NCBI RefSeq assembly: GCF_001403735.1
Contig: NZ_CXPG01000022.1
Location: 39,211-103,210 of the forward strand
Source of the DNA: Jannaschia rubra
Lineage (GTDB): Bacteria; Pseudomonadota; Alphaproteobacteria; Rhodobacterales; Rhodobacteraceae
Direction: 5' to 3'
Length of the DNA stretch: 64,000 nucleotides
Shown piece after piece: positions 16,221-24,814 of the stretch. A program made the position numbers and the translations under genes. How positions within the stretch are numbered: the stretch's first letter is position 1; each line of letters begins with the position of its first letter. Below the pieces are notes generated by a model that saw only the letters and a list, made by a program, of their open reading frames with translations, was not told where the DNA came from and made no database searches.

Positions 16221-17740
16221 CGGCCGCCGTCTCGGGCCTCGGCCGCGGCGTGCCGGTCTTGCCGCTGGTCTTCGCGGCGGGCGCCGCGGCGGCCCTCGTC
16301 CTGCCGCCCTTCTCGGTGCTGCCGGCCGCGCCGCTGGCCTTCGGGGCGCTGTTCCTTCTGGTGTCGGGGGCGGGGACATGGCGGGCCTTCGCGCTCGGCT
16401 GGGTCTTCGGGCTGGGGCATTTCGCCTTCGGGCTGTCCTGGATCGCGGAGAGCTTCGCCGTCGAGGCCGAGCGCTACGGCTGGATGGCCGTTCCCGCCAT
16501 CTCGGGCCTGAGCGCGCTCCTCGCCCTGTTCCCGGCCTTGGCCTGCGCCGCCTTCGCGCGGCTGCGGATCGACGGCGCGATGGGCGCGGCGGCGTTCGCA
16601 GCCTGTTGGATGGCGGCCGAATGGCTGCGCGGCCATGTGCTGACCGGGTTTCCATGGAACCTCGCGGGATACGCCCTGGCGGAGTTCGACCCGCTCCGGC
16701 AACCCGCCGCCTGGATCGGCAGCTACGGCCTGGGCTTCGTGGTGATGCTCGTCTCCGCGCTCGCGGCGGTCGCGCTGCGCGCGCAGGGGCGGCGACGAGC
16801 GGGCGCGCTGGCCCTCGCCGGGCTTCTCTGTTTCGCGCTCGCGGGCGCCGGATGGCTGCGGCTGGCCGCGGCGCCGGTCGAGGAGACGGGGGTCCGCCTT
16901 CGGATCGTGCAGGGCAACGTCGCACAGGCCGACAAGTGGCGTCCCGAGCTGCGCGCGGAGACCTTCGCGCGCTACCTGCGCCTGTCGAGCCGGCCCGGCG
17001 CGTTCGACGTGCTGCTCTGGCCGGAGACGGCCTTTCCGGGCTATCTCGACGAGGACGCGGCGGCCGTGGATCGCATCGCGGGGATGCTCGGGCCGGACCG
17101 GGTCCTGCTGACGGGAGCGCCCACCCGCGTCGCGGACGGGCAGGGCGCGCGCTACTTCAACGCCGTGCAGGCCTATGATGCCGGCGGCCCGGTCGCCCGA
17201 TACGCCAAGCACCACCTCGTTCCCTTCGGAGAGTACGTGCCGCGCTGGCTGCCCATCGAGCGCCTGGTGGAGACGCCGGGCGACTTCACGCCGGGGCCGG
17301 GGCCGCGCACCCTGGCGCTGCCGGGCCTGCCGCCGGTCGGCGTCGCCATCTGCTACGAGATCGTCTTCCCGGGTGCCGTGGTGGACGACGCCATCCGGCC
17401 GGACTGGATCTTCAACGCCACCAATGACGCGTGGTTCGGCACCTCGATCGGTCCCCGCCAGCACCTAGCCTCGGCGCGGATGCGCGCGGTCGAAGAGGGG
17501 CTGCCGGTCGTGCGGGCGGCGAACACGGGCATCTCGGCGGTGATCGATGCGGAGGGCCGCATCCGCAACCGTCTGGGGATGGAGCGGAGCGGCATCATCG
17601 ACGCCGTGCTGCCCGCCTCCCGGCCCGCGACGCTCTACGCGCGGCTCGGCGATCTGGTGCTGCCGCCCCTCGTGTTAATTGGGCTGCTGCTGGCATGGCT
17701 GACGGATGGCGGGGCGGCCCGCCTGCGGCGGCGGACTTGA
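16217..17740 (+). CDS. lnt: Lnt apolipoprotein N-acyltransferase (block A)
   Basis: 507 residues: about seven membrane segments, then a nitrilase-fold periplasmic domain (about 226-470) with the catalytic triad Glu270 (WPETAFPG), Lys331 (AKHHLVPFGEY) and Cys379 (AICYEIVFPG), and a final helix. Lnt adds the third acyl chain to lipoproteins. Together with lspA it forms two of the three lipoprotein maturation steps; no lgt is present in the window, so the chromosome would have to supply it. Confidence 0.95.
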   Translation: MTAAVSGLGRGVPVLPLVFAAGAAAALVLPPFSVLPAAPLAFGALFLLVSGAGTWRAFALGWVFGLGHFAFGLSWIAESFAVEAERYGWMAVPAISGLSALLALFPALACAAFARLRIDGAMGAAAFAACWMAAEWLRGHVLTGFPWNLAGYALAEFDPLRQPAAWIGSYGLGFVVMLVSALAAVALRAQGRRRAGALALAGLLCFALAGAGWLRLAAAPVEETGVRLRIVQGNVAQADKWRPELRAETFARYLRLSSRPGAFDVLLWPETAFPGYLDEDAAAVDRIAGMLGPDRVLLTGAPTRVADGQGARYFNAVQAYDAGGPVARYAKHHLVPFGEYVPRWLPIERLVETPGDFTPGPGPRTLALPGLPPVGVAICYEIVFPGAVVDDAIRPDWIFNATNDAWFGTSIGPRQHLASARMRAVEEGLPVVRAANTGISAVIDAEGRIRNRLGMERSGIIDAVLPASRPATLYARLGDLVLPPLVLIGLLLAWLTDGGAARLRRRT

Positions 17741-17761
17741 AGAGAAGGCATCGCCAAGCCG

Positions 17762-18271
17762 TTAGGCGTAGATGTCGATCGGCGTGCCGTCGCGGACCAT
17801 GGCGTAGACCTCCTCGATCTGGCGATCGGTGACGGCGATGCAGCCCGCCGTCCAGTCGCGCACGTCCGTCGGGTCGATGCCGCGCCTGGGCCCGCCATGG
17901 ATGAAGATGTCGCCGCCCGGCTCGCGGTCCTGGCCCGCCGCATAGGCGATGTCGGCTTCGTTCGGGTAGGAAATGCCGATGGACAGATGGAACTTGCTGT
18001 CGGGGTTGCGGCGGTCGATGACGTAAGACCCTTCCGGGGTGCGGCCGTCGCCCTCGAACCGCTTGTGGCCCACCGGCGCGAAGCCCAGCCCGATCGGATA
18101 GGTCCGCAGGACGCCTTCCGTACCCTCCAGGGCCAGCAGCCGTCGGCTCTTGAAGAGCCGCAGCCGCGTCACGGTCGGTCCGTCATAGGACCGGAACTTG
18201 CCGGCGCACCCGGAAAGGAGGGCGCCCGCGCCGCCCAGAAGCGCCGCGCGGCGCGTCAATATCGTGGTCAT
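17762..18271 (-). CDS. L,D-transpeptidase lipoprotein, second of block A
   Basis: 169 residues. The N-terminus carries a lipobox (GALLSGCAG, Cys22), so it is probably an outer- or inner-membrane lipoprotein. YkuD catalytic residues: His125 (FIHGGPRRG) and Cys144 (DWTAGCIAVTD). The fold matches small ErfK/YafK-type L,D-transpeptidases. It is convergent with lnt, which would acylate it. Differs from the first enzyme at 14081 in size and anchoring. Confidence 0.9.
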   Translation of the reverse strand: MTTILTRRAALLGGAGALLSGCAGKFRSYDGPTVTRLRLFKSRRLLALEGTEGVLRTYPIGLGFAPVGHKRFEGDGRTPEGSYVIDRRNPDSKFHLSIGISYPNEADIAYAAGQDREPGGDIFIHGGPRRGIDPTDVRDWTAGCIAVTDRQIEEVYAMVRDGTPIDIYA

Positions 18272-18343
18272 GCCTGCCCCTCGCGCCCCGTGTTCCGGTG
18301 GCCGCTGTTGTTGCGTCGAGACTACGGGGCGAGGCGCCGCCGA

Positions 18344-20683
18344 TCAATGCCCGTGCGCCAGCGCCCCCTGCGCCATGCGCGTGGCCACCCGCTCGCCGCC
18401 TTCAGGCGGCGGCGCGTCGCCCCCGGCCCGCAGAAGGCGCATCGCATTGGCCACGACCAGGAGCGAAACGCCCACGTCGGCGGCGATGGCGCCCCACATG
18501 GAGGCCAGGCCGAACGCCGTCAGCCCGACGAACAGCGCCTTGGTGGCAAGCGCCAGCGCGATGTTCTGACGGATGACGCCCATGGTCCGGCGCGAGTGCC
18601 CGACGAGCCAGGGAACCTTGCCGATGTCGTCGGTCATCAGCGCGATGTCCGCCGTCTCGATGGCCGCATCCGAGCCGACGGCGCCCATGGCGATGGCGAA
18701 ATGCGCCCGCGCCATGGCCGGCGCGTCGTTCACCCCGTCGCCGATCATGGCGACCACGTCATGGCGCGCGACCAGCTCCTCGATGGCCGCGACCTTGTCC
18801 TCCGGCAGCAGCTCTGCACGGACCTCGTCGATGCCGACCTCGGCGGCGACCGCACGCGCCGTGCGCTCATTGTCGCCCGTGAGCATGACGATGGTGGTCA
18901 CGCCCTGCTCGTGGAGCCGCGCCACGATCTCCCTGGCATCGGGACGGATGCGGTCGCGCAGCGCGATGAGCCCCATCAGCCGGTCGCCCGACCCCACGGC
19001 CACGAGGGTGCTGCCCGCGCCCTCGATCCGCTCCGCCAGGTCGCGCGGGATCGCGTCCCCGAGCCCCTTCTCGGCGGCGAAGCGGTCGGAGCCCAGCCAG
19101 ATCGGTCCGCCCCGCCACGTCCCCTCGACGCCGCGGCCGGGGACGGTGCGCGTGTCCTCGGCCGCCGCGCGCGCGATGCCGTCGCGCTCGCCACGGGCCA
19201 GGATCGCGCGCGCCAGCGGGTGAGAGGAGCGCGCCTCCAGCCCCACGGCCGCCTCCAGCAGGTCGCGCTCGGAGGCGTCGCCCAAGGGGTGCAGCCCCGC
19301 CACCTCCGGCTCGCCCATCGTGATCGTGCCGGTCTTGTCCATGGCCAGCGCGGTCATCCGGGCCGGCGCCTCGACATAGGCCCCGCCCTTGATCAGCACG
19401 CCGCTCCGCGCCGAGGAGGCCAGCGCCGCGACGATCGAGACGGGCGTGGAGATGACCAGCGCGCAGGGGCAGGCGATCACCAGTAGCACCAGCGCGTTGT
19501 AGATCCAGTAGTCCCAGGCTCCGCCCAGCAGGAGCGGCGGCAGCAGCGCGATCAGCACCGCCAGAGCCATGACGATGGGCGTGTAGATGCGAGCGAAGCG
19601 GGTCACCCACTGCTCGACCTCGGCGCGGCGCGAATGGGCGTCGCCCACCATGCGGATGATCTTGGACAGCACCGTGTCCGAGGCGGGCTTGGTCGCGCGC
19701 ACCGTCAGCGTGCCCTCGCCGTTGATCGTGCCGGCATAGACTTCGTCGCCGGCCTCCTTGGGCACCAGCGCGCTTTCCCCGGTGATCGGCGCCTGGTCGA
19801 CGGCGCCCGCGCCGTCCGTCACCTCGCCGTCGAGCGGGATGCGGTCGCCACCGCGCACCACGAAGCGCGTCCCGACCGCGACCTCCGCCGCGGGCACGTC
19901 CGCCTCCGAGCCGTCGTCCCGGATCACCCGCGCCGTGGGCGGCGCGAGATCCAGCAGCGCGGCGACCGCGTTCCTCGCACGCCCCACGCTCCAACTCTCC
20001 AGCGTCAAGGACAGGGCGAAGAAGAAAGCCACCGTCGCCGCCTCGAAATACTCGCCGAGCGCGATGGCCCCCGCGACGGCCACGACCATCAAGAGGTTCA
20101 TGTCGGGCGCGAGCCGCCGCGCCGCCGACCACGCCTTGGGCGCGACGAGCCAGACGCCGAACACGATGGCGACGAGGAAGGCGACTACCTCGATCAACGG
20201 CATGGGCACCTCGCCATGACCCGAGAACAGCCCGACCGCGCCGATGGCGCCGGACTCGAAGACGTGCCAGCCGAAGCCGGCCGCCCAGAAGCCGCCCGAT
20301 ACCGCGGTGAACAGCCGCTGGCGGCGGAAATGCGCGGCCTGGTCGGCCTCCGCGGTTTCCGCGTCCCAGGGCTTGGCGCTCATCCCGGTGGAGCCGACGA
20401 TCTTGACGATCTGGTCGTCGCGCAGGGGCTTCGCGCCCTCCAGCACGGTCATCCGGCCGTTGAGCACGTCGAAGGCCAGATGCTCGGCGCCGCCCACCTC
20501 GGGCCCGACCACGCGGTTGAGGATCGCCACCTCCTCGGCGCAATCGAGGCCGTTGACGCGGAAGCTACGCCCTGCCTCGGGGACCGGCGCGCTCGAGGCC
20601 TGCGGAGCTTGCGAGGCCTGCCCGCCGCAGCAGGTGTCGTTTGCCGCTCCTTGCTCGTCTTCGTGCTCTGCGCGCCGTTCCAT
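18344..20683 (-). CDS. zntA: P1B-type ATPase, Zn/Cd/Pb exporter (ZntA/CadA-like)
   Basis: 779 residues: Cys-containing tail (CCGG, 18-19), HMA domain with an unusual metal motif GLDCAEE (single Cys48), then transmembrane and catalytic domains: TGES (301-304), CPCALV (Cys405, Cys407), DKTGT (Asp449) and a [10 protein letters not shown] hinge. It pumps divalent soft metals out of the cytoplasm using ATP. Its promoter at 20713-20743 is a MerR-type site, so it should be induced by Zn, Cd or Pb. Confidence 0.95.
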   Translation of the reverse strand: MERRAEHEDEQGAANDTCCGGQASQAPQASSAPVPEAGRSFRVNGLDCAEEVAILNRVVGPEVGGAEHLAFDVLNGRMTVLEGAKPLRDDQIVKIVGSTGMSAKPWDAETAEADQAAHFRRQRLFTAVSGGFWAAGFGWHVFESGAIGAVGLFSGHGEVPMPLIEVVAFLVAIVFGVWLVAPKAWSAARRLAPDMNLLMVVAVAGAIALGEYFEAATVAFFFALSLTLESWSVGRARNAVAALLDLAPPTARVIRDDGSEADVPAAEVAVGTRFVVRGGDRIPLDGEVTDGAGAVDQAPITGESALVPKEAGDEVYAGTINGEGTLTVRATKPASDTVLSKIIRMVGDAHSRRAEVEQWVTRFARIYTPIVMALAVLIALLPPLLLGGAWDYWIYNALVLLVIACPCALVISTPVSIVAALASSARSGVLIKGGAYVEAPARMTALAMDKTGTITMGEPEVAGLHPLGDASERDLLEAAVGLEARSSHPLARAILARGERDGIARAAAEDTRTVPGRGVEGTWRGGPIWLGSDRFAAEKGLGDAIPRDLAERIEGAGSTLVAVGSGDRLMGLIALRDRIRPDAREIVARLHEQGVTTIVMLTGDNERTARAVAAEVGIDEVRAELLPEDKVAAIEELVARHDVVAMIGDGVNDAPAMARAHFAIAMGAVGSDAAIETADIALMTDDIGKVPWLVGHSRRTMGVIRQNIALALATKALFVGLTAFGLASMWGAIAADVGVSLLVVANAMRLLRAGGDAPPPEGGERVATRMAQGALAHGH

Positions 20684-20712
20684 GAAGGTCTCCTGCCGAA
20701 CGTCTGGCCAGC

Positions 20713-20743
20713 AAGATGGGTGCTCTAGCCGCTAGAGGTTCAA
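20713..20743 (-). promoter_or_regulatory. MerR-type promoter for the P1B ATPase
   Basis: Minus strand TTGAAC (20743-20738), 19-bp spacer, CATCTT (20718-20713). The spacer contains the perfect dyad CTCTAG-CGG-CTAGAG (20723-20737 in plus orientation). The half-site differs from the CTACAG type at the other operators, and the same variant is kept in block B. Confidence 0.8.
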
Positions 20744-20839
20744 GGGGTTTCGTGCACAGGTTTCAACCTTTCTCACGGGTCGCGAACCGATCGGGCGGCG
20801 TTCGCGTTCCTAGAAGGACTTGTCACGCGGAGGCCTGCC

Positions 20840-21490
20840 ATGGCGGGGAAGAACGACCGGGACGCGAACCTCAAGCGCGGCATCCGCGTCGAGACCGCCA
20901 GCTTAATCTACAACGTGCTGGAAGTCGTCGTATCGGTGACGGCCGGCCTGCTGACTGGCAGCGCGGCGCTGGTGAGCTGGGGTCTGGACAGCACGGTCGA
21001 GGCCACTTCGGCGGGCACGCTCATTTGGCGGCTGCGCGGTGAGGCGAAGGGCGGGGACCGCCGCAAAGTGCTGCACCGCAAGAAGGTTGCGCTGGCGGTC
21101 GTGGCCTGCGCCTTCTGGATCGTGGTCGCGGCGATCCTCTACGAGGCGGTGAGCGCTTTCCTGTCGCAGGAGGCGCCGGGCTTTAACTGGTGGGGCATCT
21201 CGATCCTGTTCGTCTCGCTCGTGGTCAACCCGTTCCTGGCCTGGGGGAAATACCGCTACGGCAAGCGGCTGGAGTCGCCCGCGCTGAAATACGACGCCAA
21301 GGACACGATGATCTGCCAGTACCAGACGGTGGTCGTCCTGATCGGTATCGGCCTGACGCAGTGGCAGGGATGGTGGTGGGCCGACCCCGTGGCGGCGCTC
21401 CTGATCGTGCCCTACGTCGCCTGGGAAGGGATCGAGGCCACGAAGGACGCCTGGTCGGTCGATCCGGACGATGCCGAGGCCGCGGCGTGA
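20840..21490 (+). CDS. CDF-like cation transporter, third of block A
   Basis: 216 residues, about five membrane helices, with a basic loop. SWGLDSTVEATSAG in helix 2 and KYDAKDTMICQYQT before helix 5 stand where CDF proteins bind metal, but the HxxxD motif is missing. There is no C-terminal cytoplasmic domain. Divergent from the P1B ATPase across 156 bp. Metal specificity cannot be deduced. Confidence 0.75.
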   Translation: MAGKNDRDANLKRGIRVETASLIYNVLEVVVSVTAGLLTGSAALVSWGLDSTVEATSAGTLIWRLRGEAKGGDRRKVLHRKKVALAVVACAFWIVVAAILYEAVSAFLSQEAPGFNWWGISILFVSLVVNPFLAWGKYRYGKRLESPALKYDAKDTMICQYQTVVVLIGIGLTQWQGWWWADPVAALLIVPYVAWEGIEATKDAWSVDPDDAEAAA

Positions 21491-21726
21491 AGCGTGCCGA
21501 ATGGAGAACGGTCAATCACGGCTGGTAGAAGACCTTGTATCTGCCACGGTGGGACGGTTGCACATCGAGAATTCCACGTAACAAGCGGACGCTCGAAGGA
21601 TCGCGACCAGCACGGAGAAGTTCCCCCTGGCGAACCTTGGGTCGTGAAAGATCCGCGTCTTCCGTGCAAAATGCAGGCGGACAAGACTCGACCGGCGGCG
21701 GGAACGGCATTGGGAATATAGCCCGT
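21491..21726. other. Gene-free 236-bp stretch at the right end of block A
   Basis: Between two convergent genes, at the end of block homology. GC content falls here. I see no open frame with a ribosome-binding site, no clear terminator and no insertion-sequence end. Confidence 0.5.
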
Positions 21727-22077
21727 CTATGCCCCGCGATAGTTGGAACACGCGTCGACTCCTTCGGCCACCGCGTCGAGAAGCGTGTCCACATCGTCCA
21801 GGAGGCTCGCTATGCGCGGATCGCTGAGACGGTAGCGAACGAAGCGGCCATCGCGGTCGCTCGCGACGAGCCCACAGTCCAGCAGGCATCGCAGGTGGTT
21901 GGAGACGTTGGGCTGCGACAATCCCGTGCGTCCGACGATCTCGTGAACGACCAACGGCCCTTCGCACAGGGCACCCAGGATCGCCAGGCGGCTTGCGTCC
22001 GCAAAGCCGCGGAACAACTTCGTCCGCCGCTCGATGGTAGCGGCCGCGTTGTTGCGGTCGGCGACGATCTGCTCCAT
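21727..22077 (-). CDS. ArsR-family regulator, CmtR-like Cd/Pb sensor
   Basis: 116 residues, winged HTH (LSQPNVSNHLRCLLDCGLV). Cys64 and Cys68 lie in the recognition helix and Cys110 near the C-terminus, the same three-cysteine arrangement as CmtR of Mycobacterium (57, 61, 102), which senses Cd(II) and Pb(II). Divergent from the transporter-lspA-P450 genes, with a dyad over its own start. Predicted to repress both directions until metal binds. Confidence 0.88.
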   Translation of the reverse strand: MEQIVADRNNAAATIERRTKLFRGFADASRLAILGALCEGPLVVHEIVGRTGLSQPNVSNHLRCLLDCGLVASDRDGRFVRYRLSDPRIASLLDDVDTLLDAVAEGVDACSNYRGA

Positions 22078-22095
22078 ATCATTCCTTGCTGATAT
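22076..22095. promoter_or_regulatory. Candidate ArsR/CmtR operator
   Basis: ATATCA, 8 bp, TGATAT: a perfect 6+6 inverted repeat overlapping the regulator's start codon and lying in the divergent promoter region. AT-rich 6+6 dyads with short spacers are typical for this family. Confidence 0.6.
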
Positions 22096-22133
22096 GTAGT
22101 TCCTCGACCTACCTTAGCAGGAGTATCGTGATC

Positions 22134-22988
22134 ATGGCCAACGTCGAAAGCGCCGGATCAACGGCGGACGTTCCACCCTTCCGTTACCGGGTTTCCGGCA
22201 TGGATTGCGCGAAGGACGCCGCTCAGATCGAGCGGGCGGCGCACTCGGCCGGAGTCGCACCTGACGATGTGAAGGTGTCGGCGGCGACCCACATCATGAC
22301 ACTGAACGCCCCCGAAGCGCGCCTTCCGGACATCGAAAAGGCCGTTGCGGTGACCGGCTACGGCTTCGACCGGATCGAGGGCGATGAAGACATTCCGCCG
22401 AATCCTGCGCACCAGGACCCGGCCTACCGCCGCGCCCTCTGGATCGTCGTGATCCTGAACGTTGGATACGGGGTCATCGAAATGATCGGCGGTTTCATTT
22501 CCGGATCGCAGGCCGTGAAGGCCGATGCGCTCGATTTCATCGGTGATGGCGCGATCACCTTCCTCGGTCTGCTGGCCATCGGCTGGAGTCTCGCCTGGCG
22601 GGCGCGGTCGGCCCTGATCCAAGGCATTTTCCTCGGGCTCCTCGGTCTTGGCGTTCTCGGCACGACCATCGTCCGGGTCTTCGAACAAACGACGCCGGAT
22701 GCGGCTCTCATGGGCCTGCTCGGCATGATCGCCCTTGTCGTCAACGTCGTCTCCGTTCTGCCGCTTCTGCGGTTCCGCAAGGGCGACGCGAACATGCGGG
22801 CAGTCTGGCTCTTCTCGCGCAACGACGCCATCGGCAATGCGGCGGTTGTCGTTGCCGCCGGTCTGGTGGCTTGGCTGGGCAGCGCGTGGCCGGATCTCAT
22901 CGTCGCTTTCGGTATCGCCGGACTGTTCCTGCATTCGTCATGGGCGATCATCCGCGATGCGCGAACCGATCTGAAGGCGGCGGCATGA
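22134..22988 (+). CDS. HMA domain fused to CDF-like cation transporter
   Basis: 284 residues from the ATG at 22134, behind AGCAGGAG. Residues about 12-80 form an HMA-like fold with motif GMDCAKDA (one Cys instead of two); about 98-280 form six membrane helices of CDF type with ADALDFIGDGAITFLG in helix 2 and FSRNDAIGNAAV in helix 5. Likely Cd/Pb/Zn efflux given the CmtR-like neighbour. Codon use is less GC-rich than in the flanking blocks. Overlaps lspA by 4 bp. Confidence 0.82.
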   Translation: MANVESAGSTADVPPFRYRVSGMDCAKDAAQIERAAHSAGVAPDDVKVSAATHIMTLNAPEARLPDIEKAVAVTGYGFDRIEGDEDIPPNPAHQDPAYRRALWIVVILNVGYGVIEMIGGFISGSQAVKADALDFIGDGAITFLGLLAIGWSLAWRARSALIQGIFLGLLGLGVLGTTIVRVFEQTTPDAALMGLLGMIALVVNVVSVLPLLRFRKGDANMRAVWLFSRNDAIGNAAVVVAAGLVAWLGSAWPDLIVAFGIAGLFLHSSWAIIRDARTDLKAAA

Positions 22989-23485
22989 ACGCTCGCATTC
23001 TGGGTGGGCTCTGCGCCGTCGCGGCGTTCGTTATCGATCAGGGCACCAAGGCGCTTGCACTGAACACACCGGCGCTTGAGCGCGGCGTCGAGGTTCTACC
23101 CTTTCTCAATCTCGTGCGGGTTCTAAACGATGGGGTCAGCTTCGGTATGCTCGGCGGGGTCGTACCGTGGTGGGGTCTCATCGCGCTTGCTGGCGTGATC
23201 GTGGCATGGCTGCTGATCTGGCTGTGGAAGGCTCCGGACAGGCTGACGGGTGCGGCCCTAGGTCTGATCATCGGAGGCGCGCTTGGAAATGTCCTCGACC
23301 GGGTGCGCTATCAGGCCGTCCCGGACTTTCTGGATTTCCATTACGGAACATATCACTGGCCGTCCTTCAATCTTGCGGATGTGGCGATTTTCTGCGGTGC
23401 GGCCCTGCTGTGCTGGGACAGCTTTCGGTCGGCGAAAAACAAGCCCGAACGTAACCACCGCAAAGAAAGCGCCACGGGGAAATAA
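22985..23485 (+). CDS. lspA: LspA lipoprotein signal peptidase (third locus)
   Basis: 166 residues, complete: NDGVSFGML, GGALGNVLDRVRYQAVPDFLDF with catalytic Asp, and FNLADVAIF with the second Asp. It is clearly more distant from the block A copy than block B is. Coupled by ATGA overlap to a metal transporter, as are lspA-like pbrC genes in lead-resistance operons. It ends 3 bp before the P450 gene. Confidence 0.92.
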   Translation: MNARILGGLCAVAAFVIDQGTKALALNTPALERGVEVLPFLNLVRVLNDGVSFGMLGGVVPWWGLIALAGVIVAWLLIWLWKAPDRLTGAALGLIIGGALGNVLDRVRYQAVPDFLDFHYGTYHWPSFNLADVAIFCGAALLCWDSFRSAKNKPERNHRKESATGK

Positions 23486-23488
23486 TCG

Positions 23489-24745
23489 ATGTCCAGCATT
23501 CCATCCTCAAAGGGCTTCGACAGCACGCTCGCCCTGCTGCGCAACCCATATGGGTTCATTCCGGACACATGCCGTGACCTTGACGCAGACCTGTTCGAGA
23601 CCCGCATCCTCTTGCAGAAGACGATCTGCATGACCGGTGCCGCAGCAGCGGAGGTCTTCTATTCCGAGGATGGGCTCGTGCGCGCAGGCTCGATGCCGAA
23701 GCGTATCCAGAAAACCCTGCTCGGCGAAAAGGGCATCCAGGGGCTCGATGGCGAGGCCCACCGTCATCGGAAGCGGATGTTCATGTCGCTCATGGCGACC
23801 GAGCGAATCGAAGCTCTCGAAAACACGACGCGGGATTTGTTGGACCGCTACGCACGGGACTGGCAAGCGGCGGAGAAGGTCGTTCTCTACGACGAAGTGC
23901 GCGAAATCCTCACCAGAGCCGCCTGCGCCTGGTCGGGCGTGCCGCTTCCCGAAGCGGAGGTCCAGACGCGGACGGCGCAGATGACAGCGCTCTTTCAGCA
24001 CGCCGGGGCGGTCGGCTGGAAGCATTGGGGCGCGCGTCTGGCACGGCATCGCGCAGAGCGTTGGGCGGCCGGGATTATCGAGCAGGTGCGCGACGGAAGC
24101 CTTCAGCCGGGACAGGAAAGCGCCGCCCATGTCGTCGCGATGTGGCGGGACCTGGACGGAGAGCCGCTGACCCCCCGGGTGGCCGCCGTGGAGTTGCTGA
24201 ACGTCCTGCGCCCCACCGTCGCGGTCTCGGTGTTCATCGTTCAGGCCGCGCACGCCCTGCACCGGCAACCTACGTGGCGGCAGAGACTGAAGGACGACGA
24301 AAGGCACCTTGAGTCCTTCGTGCAGGAGGTCCGCCGTCTCTATCCGTTCTTTCCCGCGGTCGCGGCACGGGTGAAGCGCGATTTCGAGTGGCGGGGGTAT
24401 CGTTTTGCGGAAGGCCGAAGAGTCCTGCTCGACCTCCACGGCACGAACACCGACCCTCGTTCATGGAGTGCGCCGGACGAGTTCCGCCCCGAGCGGTTTC
24501 AGGAGTGGGATGAGAATCCCTTCGACTTCATTCCGCAGGGAGGTGGCGACCATCTTACGAACCACCGCTGTCCGGGCGAATGGATCGCGATTGGCCTGAT
24601 GAAGGCGTTCTGCGGATACTTCGTGAGTTCCATCGACTACGACGTGCCGGATCAGGAACTGGAGAGCGGTGCGGGCGATGTGCCTCCCTTGCCCAAAACC
24701 GGGTTCGTCATGCGCGGTGTCAAGCGTCGTCAGCAAGCACGATAG
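23489..24745 (+). CDS. Cytochrome P450 of the CYP152 fatty-acid peroxygenase type
   Basis: 418 residues. The heme-Cys loop FIPQGGGDHLTNHRCPGEW gives Cys361. The I-helix carries Arg241-Pro242 (NVLRPTVAV) in place of the normal acid-Thr pair, and Gln84 (KGIQGLDGEAHRHRKRMF) stands where P450 BS-beta has Gln85. These are hallmarks of CYP152 enzymes, which use H2O2 and need no redox partner to hydroxylate or decarboxylate fatty acids. It is the last gene of the ArsR-controlled CDF-lspA unit. A role in membrane-lipid or peroxide handling during metal stress is inference. Confidence 0.88.
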   Translation: MSSIPSSKGFDSTLALLRNPYGFIPDTCRDLDADLFETRILLQKTICMTGAAAAEVFYSEDGLVRAGSMPKRIQKTLLGEKGIQGLDGEAHRHRKRMFMSLMATERIEALENTTRDLLDRYARDWQAAEKVVLYDEVREILTRAACAWSGVPLPEAEVQTRTAQMTALFQHAGAVGWKHWGARLARHRAERWAAGIIEQVRDGSLQPGQESAAHVVAMWRDLDGEPLTPRVAAVELLNVLRPTVAVSVFIVQAAHALHRQPTWRQRLKDDERHLESFVQEVRRLYPFFPAVAARVKRDFEWRGYRFAEGRRVLLDLHGTNTDPRSWSAPDEFRPERFQEWDENPFDFIPQGGGDHLTNHRCPGEWIAIGLMKAFCGYFVSSIDYDVPDQELESGAGDVPPLPKTGFVMRGVKRRQQAR

Positions 24746-24814
24746 CCAACGTTCGACACCGAACCGCCACCGGGAACTTCCGCGTTCCATAGCAACACGA
24801 GAAAGGCGACGATC

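Larger units (their letters stand above)
4880..21490. repeat. Block A: 16.6-kb, 21-gene segment, diverged copy of block B
   Basis: Every gene from the DUF1624 protein to the third CDF transporter has its counterpart, in the same order and orientation, at 41119-57512. Protein lengths mostly agree within two residues, and the operators are conserved. DNA identity looks like roughly 85-90 percent by eye in the CDF gene, too low for a recent duplication. Homology stops close to the outer stop codons on both sides. Confidence 0.9.

Noticed and set aside
17897..19486. A 529-codon plus-strand frame over the L,D-transpeptidase and ATPase of block A
   Set aside because: It crosses two real minus-strand genes and their gap, and its residues mirror the opposite strand.
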